Assembly: GCA_021799945.1 (NCBI GenBank)
Contig: JAJYZK010000117.1
Location: forward strand, 1 to 8,535
From: Acidobacteriota bacterium
Lineage (GTDB): Bacteria > Acidobacteriota > Terriglobia > Terriglobales > Acidobacteriaceae
Direction of reading: 5' to 3'
DNA length: 8,535 nucleotides
The first letter of the stretch is position 1. Every line of letters begins with the position of its first letter. The notes under the pieces were generated by a model that ran no database searches, had not been told where the DNA came from, and saw only the letters and a list, made by a program, of their open reading frames with translations. A program made the position numbers and the translations under genes. This document shows, in pieces, positions 6,759-8,535 of this stretch.

Positions 6759-7702
6759 CCAAGAACGAGTTAGTTCAATCTGCCCAACAGGTTCTTCAGT
6801 CTTTAGGGTTGCCGAAGGCGCAGCAAAAGGAGCGATCCGCTTTGTCCCTGCTCGCACTGCTTGATCTGCGGCCCAACAAAAAGTGGTCCCAGGCCGCGAG
6901 TCCCTTGATGGGCATTACGCCGATCATGGACTGGATTGCGAAACATTACGACAAAAAGTACGCGCCGAACACACGCGAGACGATACGGCGGCAGACCATG
7001 CACCAATTCGTTTACGCGGGCCTCGCGGTCTATAATCCCGACGACCCGAAGCGGCCTGTCAACAGCCCCGCCGCTGTCTATCAAATCGAAGCTTCTGCCC
7101 TCAAACTGCTTCAGTGATTCGCCACAAACACCTGGCGCGACCACCTGGCGGCATATCTTTCAAAGAAGCAAACGCTCGCCGCGCTCTATGCCAAGGAACG
7201 ACAGCAAAATCTGGTGCCCGTCAAGGTCGCTCCAGGCAAGGCAATCAAATTGAGTTCCGGCGAGCACAGCGAGCTAATCCGCGCGATCATCGAGGATTTC
7301 GCCGCGCGCTTTGTCCCCGGAGCGGTGCTGATTTACGCCGGTGACACCGGCGAAAAATGGGGCTATTTCGACGCGGCGTTGCTTGCCAAGCTCGGCGTTA
7401 CCATTGAAGCGCACGGCAAGATGCCCGACGTGGTACTGCATGATCCCAAGCGCAACTGGCTCGTTCTGGTCGAATCGGTCACAAGCCACGGGCCGGTCGA
7501 TGGGAAGCGTCACGCCGAACTTTCGAAGCTCTTTCAAGGCTCAAAAGCGGGGATTGTTTACGTGACCGCTTTCCCGAACCGCGCCATCATGGGACGCTAC
7601 CTTGGCGAGATCGCGTGGGAGACAGAGGTATGGGTTGCAGGCGCGCCATCTCACCTGATCCATTTCAACGGAGAGCGGTTCTTAGGCCCCTACTCCGTCT
7701 GA
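6755..7702 (+). pseudogene. Type II restriction endonuclease, BsuBI/PstI family, interrupted by in-frame TGA
   Basis: From the ATG at 6755 to the TGA at 7700-7702 is a single frame of 315 codons before the final stop. This equals the length of R.BsuBI, which cleaves CTGCAG. Codon 121 (7115-7117) is TGA. Coding similarity continues unbroken in the same frame after it (FATNTWRDHLAAYL, then LAALYAKERQQN), so this is a point nonsense change, not two genes. The N-terminal half (residues 1-120) is the family's DNA-contacting helical domain, with TRETIRRQTMHQFVYAG. The C-terminal half is the nuclease domain, with PGEHSELI-like SSGEHSELIRAI, GDTGEKWGYFD, GKMPDVV (about 222-227), LVESVTSHGPV (Glu about 240), and YVTAFPNR. 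The PD and E residues fit the reported PD-(D/E)xK-like core of this family. It starts inside the methyltransferase stop (ATGA), so the pair was translationally coupled. The truncated product has no nuclease domain. Confidence 0.88.
7115..7117 (+). other. in-frame TGA within the endonuclease gene
   Basis: CTT CAG TGA TTC GCC keeps the frame on both sides. From memory, relatives carry a residue such as Thr, Ser or Arg here, and one substitution (for example CGA or TCA to TGA) would explain it. Unlike the neighbouring frameshift this is a substitution, the less usual kind of sequencing error. Confidence 0.8.
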
Positions 7703-7741
7703 CTCCACAGGTTTGTCCACTGTCGAAAGCGAGGCACACCG

Positions 7742-7895
7742 ATGAACCGTCGTCCCAGCCCCCAGGATATAACTTGGCTTCTTGACCTCAATAAGAACGG
7801 ACAACTCGACCTCGATCCCCCGTACCAGCGCCGAAGCGTTTGGACCCGAAAGGACCGACAATTGTTCTCGACACGATTTTTCGTAACTATCCTAG
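7742..7895 (+). pseudogene. DUF262 (GmrSD/ParB-like) gene, N-terminal remnant truncated by an IS
   Basis: The ATG at 7742, with GAGG a few bases upstream, opens a frame reading MNRRPSPQDITWLLDLNKNG, then QLDLDPPYQRRSVWTRKDRQ. DPPYQRRSVW is the hallmark N-terminal motif of DUF262 proteins, a ParB/Srx-fold NTPase-like domain found in the Type IV enzyme GmrSD and in many defence islands. After Phe42 (7865-7867) the similarity shifts by one base: in the other frame GAC ACG ATT TTT CGT AAC TAT CCT reads D-T-I-F-R-N-Y-P, as expected for the family. One base is therefore missing near 7868, and the literal frame ends at TGA 7904-7906. Similarity stops at 7893, where the IS begins. It follows the endonuclease by 39 bp and was probably its operon partner. 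Typical members have several hundred residues, so nearly all is lost or displaced beyond the window. Confidence 0.75.
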
Positions 7896-8535
7896 GAACT
7901 TGTTGAAATTCGTCTGATGGAAGCGTCTTTCTCGGTGATTTTCGTTTGTTCCCGTTCGAAATCTGTTTGAAGTACGGTTCTGACCGGTGTTTACAGGGGC
8001 TTGGGGCCTCAGGGAATCATCCCCGAGACTCTCAGTGGTTGCTCAGGCACACTGCCGTCGGAGCATTTCCGGTGGTTGAGCCATCAGTCGCGGCAAACGG
8101 ATCAAGTTGTGCGCCGCACAACTGAAGACGAATAGCCAGTCCACTTTCTCCAAGCCTCGCAACTTGACTTGACGCAGCGGGCCGGTTTGCTTCAGCCAGC
8201 CGAAACCCTTTTCGACCAGCCATCGCCGGCTCAGGCTGACAGCATAGCCGGGCTGGCGCGTGGTTCTGCGATCCAGGTTGCTGCGGCGGCCCTTGTCGTT
8301 CTTGGTTACGTGCGGGGTCACGTTCAGTTCTCGCACCGTGCGCACGAAATCTTTCGTGTCGTACGCCTTGTCCGCGCCTACCGTAATGCGCCGTGAGCGG
8401 CCTTCTTGCTTTTCGGCAAGCATTAACAGCGCGGCATCGCGCTCGGCATAGCCATCGGCGTGCGTCACCATCGCCGCGGCAATCAACCCGTTGCGGTTCT
8501 CCACCAGCGCGTGACCGAGATAACTCAGCTTCGAC
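7896..8535. mobile_element. insertion sequence of the IS5/IS1182 type, one end and part of the transposase gene
   Basis: The element interrupts the DUF262 remnant. The preceding gene needs TAT CCT AGC (Y-P-S) at this point and the sequence keeps TAT CCT AG, so CTAG at 7892-7895 is the probable target site and the element starts about 7896 with GAACTTGTTGAAATT. CTAG fits the YTAR-type targets of IS5-group elements. Bases 7896-8042 are the non-coding end of the element. The other end, its inverted repeat and the second target copy are outside the window, so the boundary is inferred. Confidence 0.65.
8043..8535 (-). CDS. IS5/IS1182-type DDE transposase, C-terminal part (5' end outside window)
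   Basis: The minus-strand frame is open from the window edge to TGA at 8043-8045, giving about 163 residues. The frame already reads SKLSYLGHALVENRNGL at the edge, so the real start is beyond 8535. Family motifs are seen in order: LGHALVENRNGLI, THADGYAERDAAL, ITVGADKAYD with a catalytic-type Asp, HVTKNDKGRRS, and LVEKGFGWLKQTG with the catalytic Glu, then RGLEKVDWLFVFSCAAHNLIRLPRL. This is the DDE transposase domain typical of IS5-superfamily elements; subgroup assignment (IS5 or IS1182) is from memory. No stop or frameshift is visible, so the element looks recent compared with the damaged genes beside it. It is transcribed towards the restriction genes. Confidence 0.88.
   Translation of the reverse strand, partial: SKLSYLGHALVENRNGLIAAAMVTHADGYAERDAALLMLAEKQEGRSRRITVGADKAYDTKDFVRTVRELNVTPHVTKNDKGRRSNLDRRTTRQPGYAVSLSRRWLVEKGFGWLKQTGPLRQVKLRGLEKVDWLFVFSCAAHNLIRLPRLMAQPPEMLRRQCA

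Noticed and set aside
7115..7117. TGA as a recoded (selenocysteine or tryptophan) codon
   Set aside because: Other genes in the window use TGA as a normal stop and TGG for Trp, and no hairpin of selenocysteine-insertion type is apparent right after it; a nonsense mutation is simpler.
7214..7702. The C-terminal endonuclease part as a separate gene starting at GTG 7214
   Set aside because: The frame and family similarity continue upstream of 7214 back to the TGA at 7115, so this is the second half of one interrupted gene, not a new start.
4559..7895. Absence of CTGCAG in the island, while four sites are seen at 368, 827, 2696 and 2774
   Set aside because: About one site at most is expected by chance in this length, so the absence carries no weight as evidence of avoidance.
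1..8535. CRISPR array or wholly new multi-gene system
   Set aside because: No regularly spaced repeats of CRISPR type were seen, and every recognisable gene belongs to a known family. The only unexplained coding-like stretch (about 4760-5200, minus strand) lacks start signals.

Overview
The window is from a GC-rich bacterium and has two contrasting halves joined at a tRNA gene. Positions 1-4393 are compact, intact housekeeping DNA. They hold the 3' end of a tRNA pseudouridine synthase gene (truB), a convergent GDSL esterase (TesA/arylesterase type), and, divergent from the esterase, an ABC exporter ATPase followed one base later by its large FtsX-type permease. The esterase / ATPase / permease arrangement matches the tesA-ybbA-ybbP layout of E. 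coli. I cannot fix the taxon. A free-living Gram-negative with a GC-rich genome fits, and Acidobacteriota or Proteobacteria are guesses only.

At 4485-4558 lies a complete tRNA-Gln(CTG) with an encoded CCA end and a good sigma-70-like promoter just after the permease stop. Everything beyond it looks acquired and decaying. The first ~700 bp hold no intact gene. They contain a minus-strand relic of a tyrosine-recombinase C-terminus (4649 to about 4760), placed where a tRNA-targeting integrase would sit, an inverted-repeat hairpin, and a cluster of TTTTAGGA half-sites just upstream of the next gene.

From 5258 to 7702 is a Type II restriction-modification pair of the BsuBI/PstI family (expected target CTGCAG): an N6-adenine methyltransferase and its endonuclease, overlapping by 4 bp. 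Both are broken by single lesions. The methyltransferase has a one-base frameshift at a run of six G, and the endonuclease has an in-frame TGA near its middle. A third gene of the cluster (7742 to about 7895) is the N-terminus of a DUF262 (GmrSD/ParB-like) protein. It carries its own one-base frameshift and is then cut off by an insertion sequence.

The insertion sequence (about 7896 to beyond 8535) encodes an IS5/IS1182-type DDE transposase on the minus strand, pointing back at the restriction cluster. The junction reads as insertion at a CTAG target inside the DUF262 codons for Y-P-S. Overall, the right half is best read as a tRNA-associated defence island in decay: integrase relic, dead restriction-modification pair, and truncated DUF262 gene plugged by an IS. 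I saw no convincing wholly new system. The most useful signals are the three-gene defence cassette, the operator-like repeats in front of it, and the logic of how it died.
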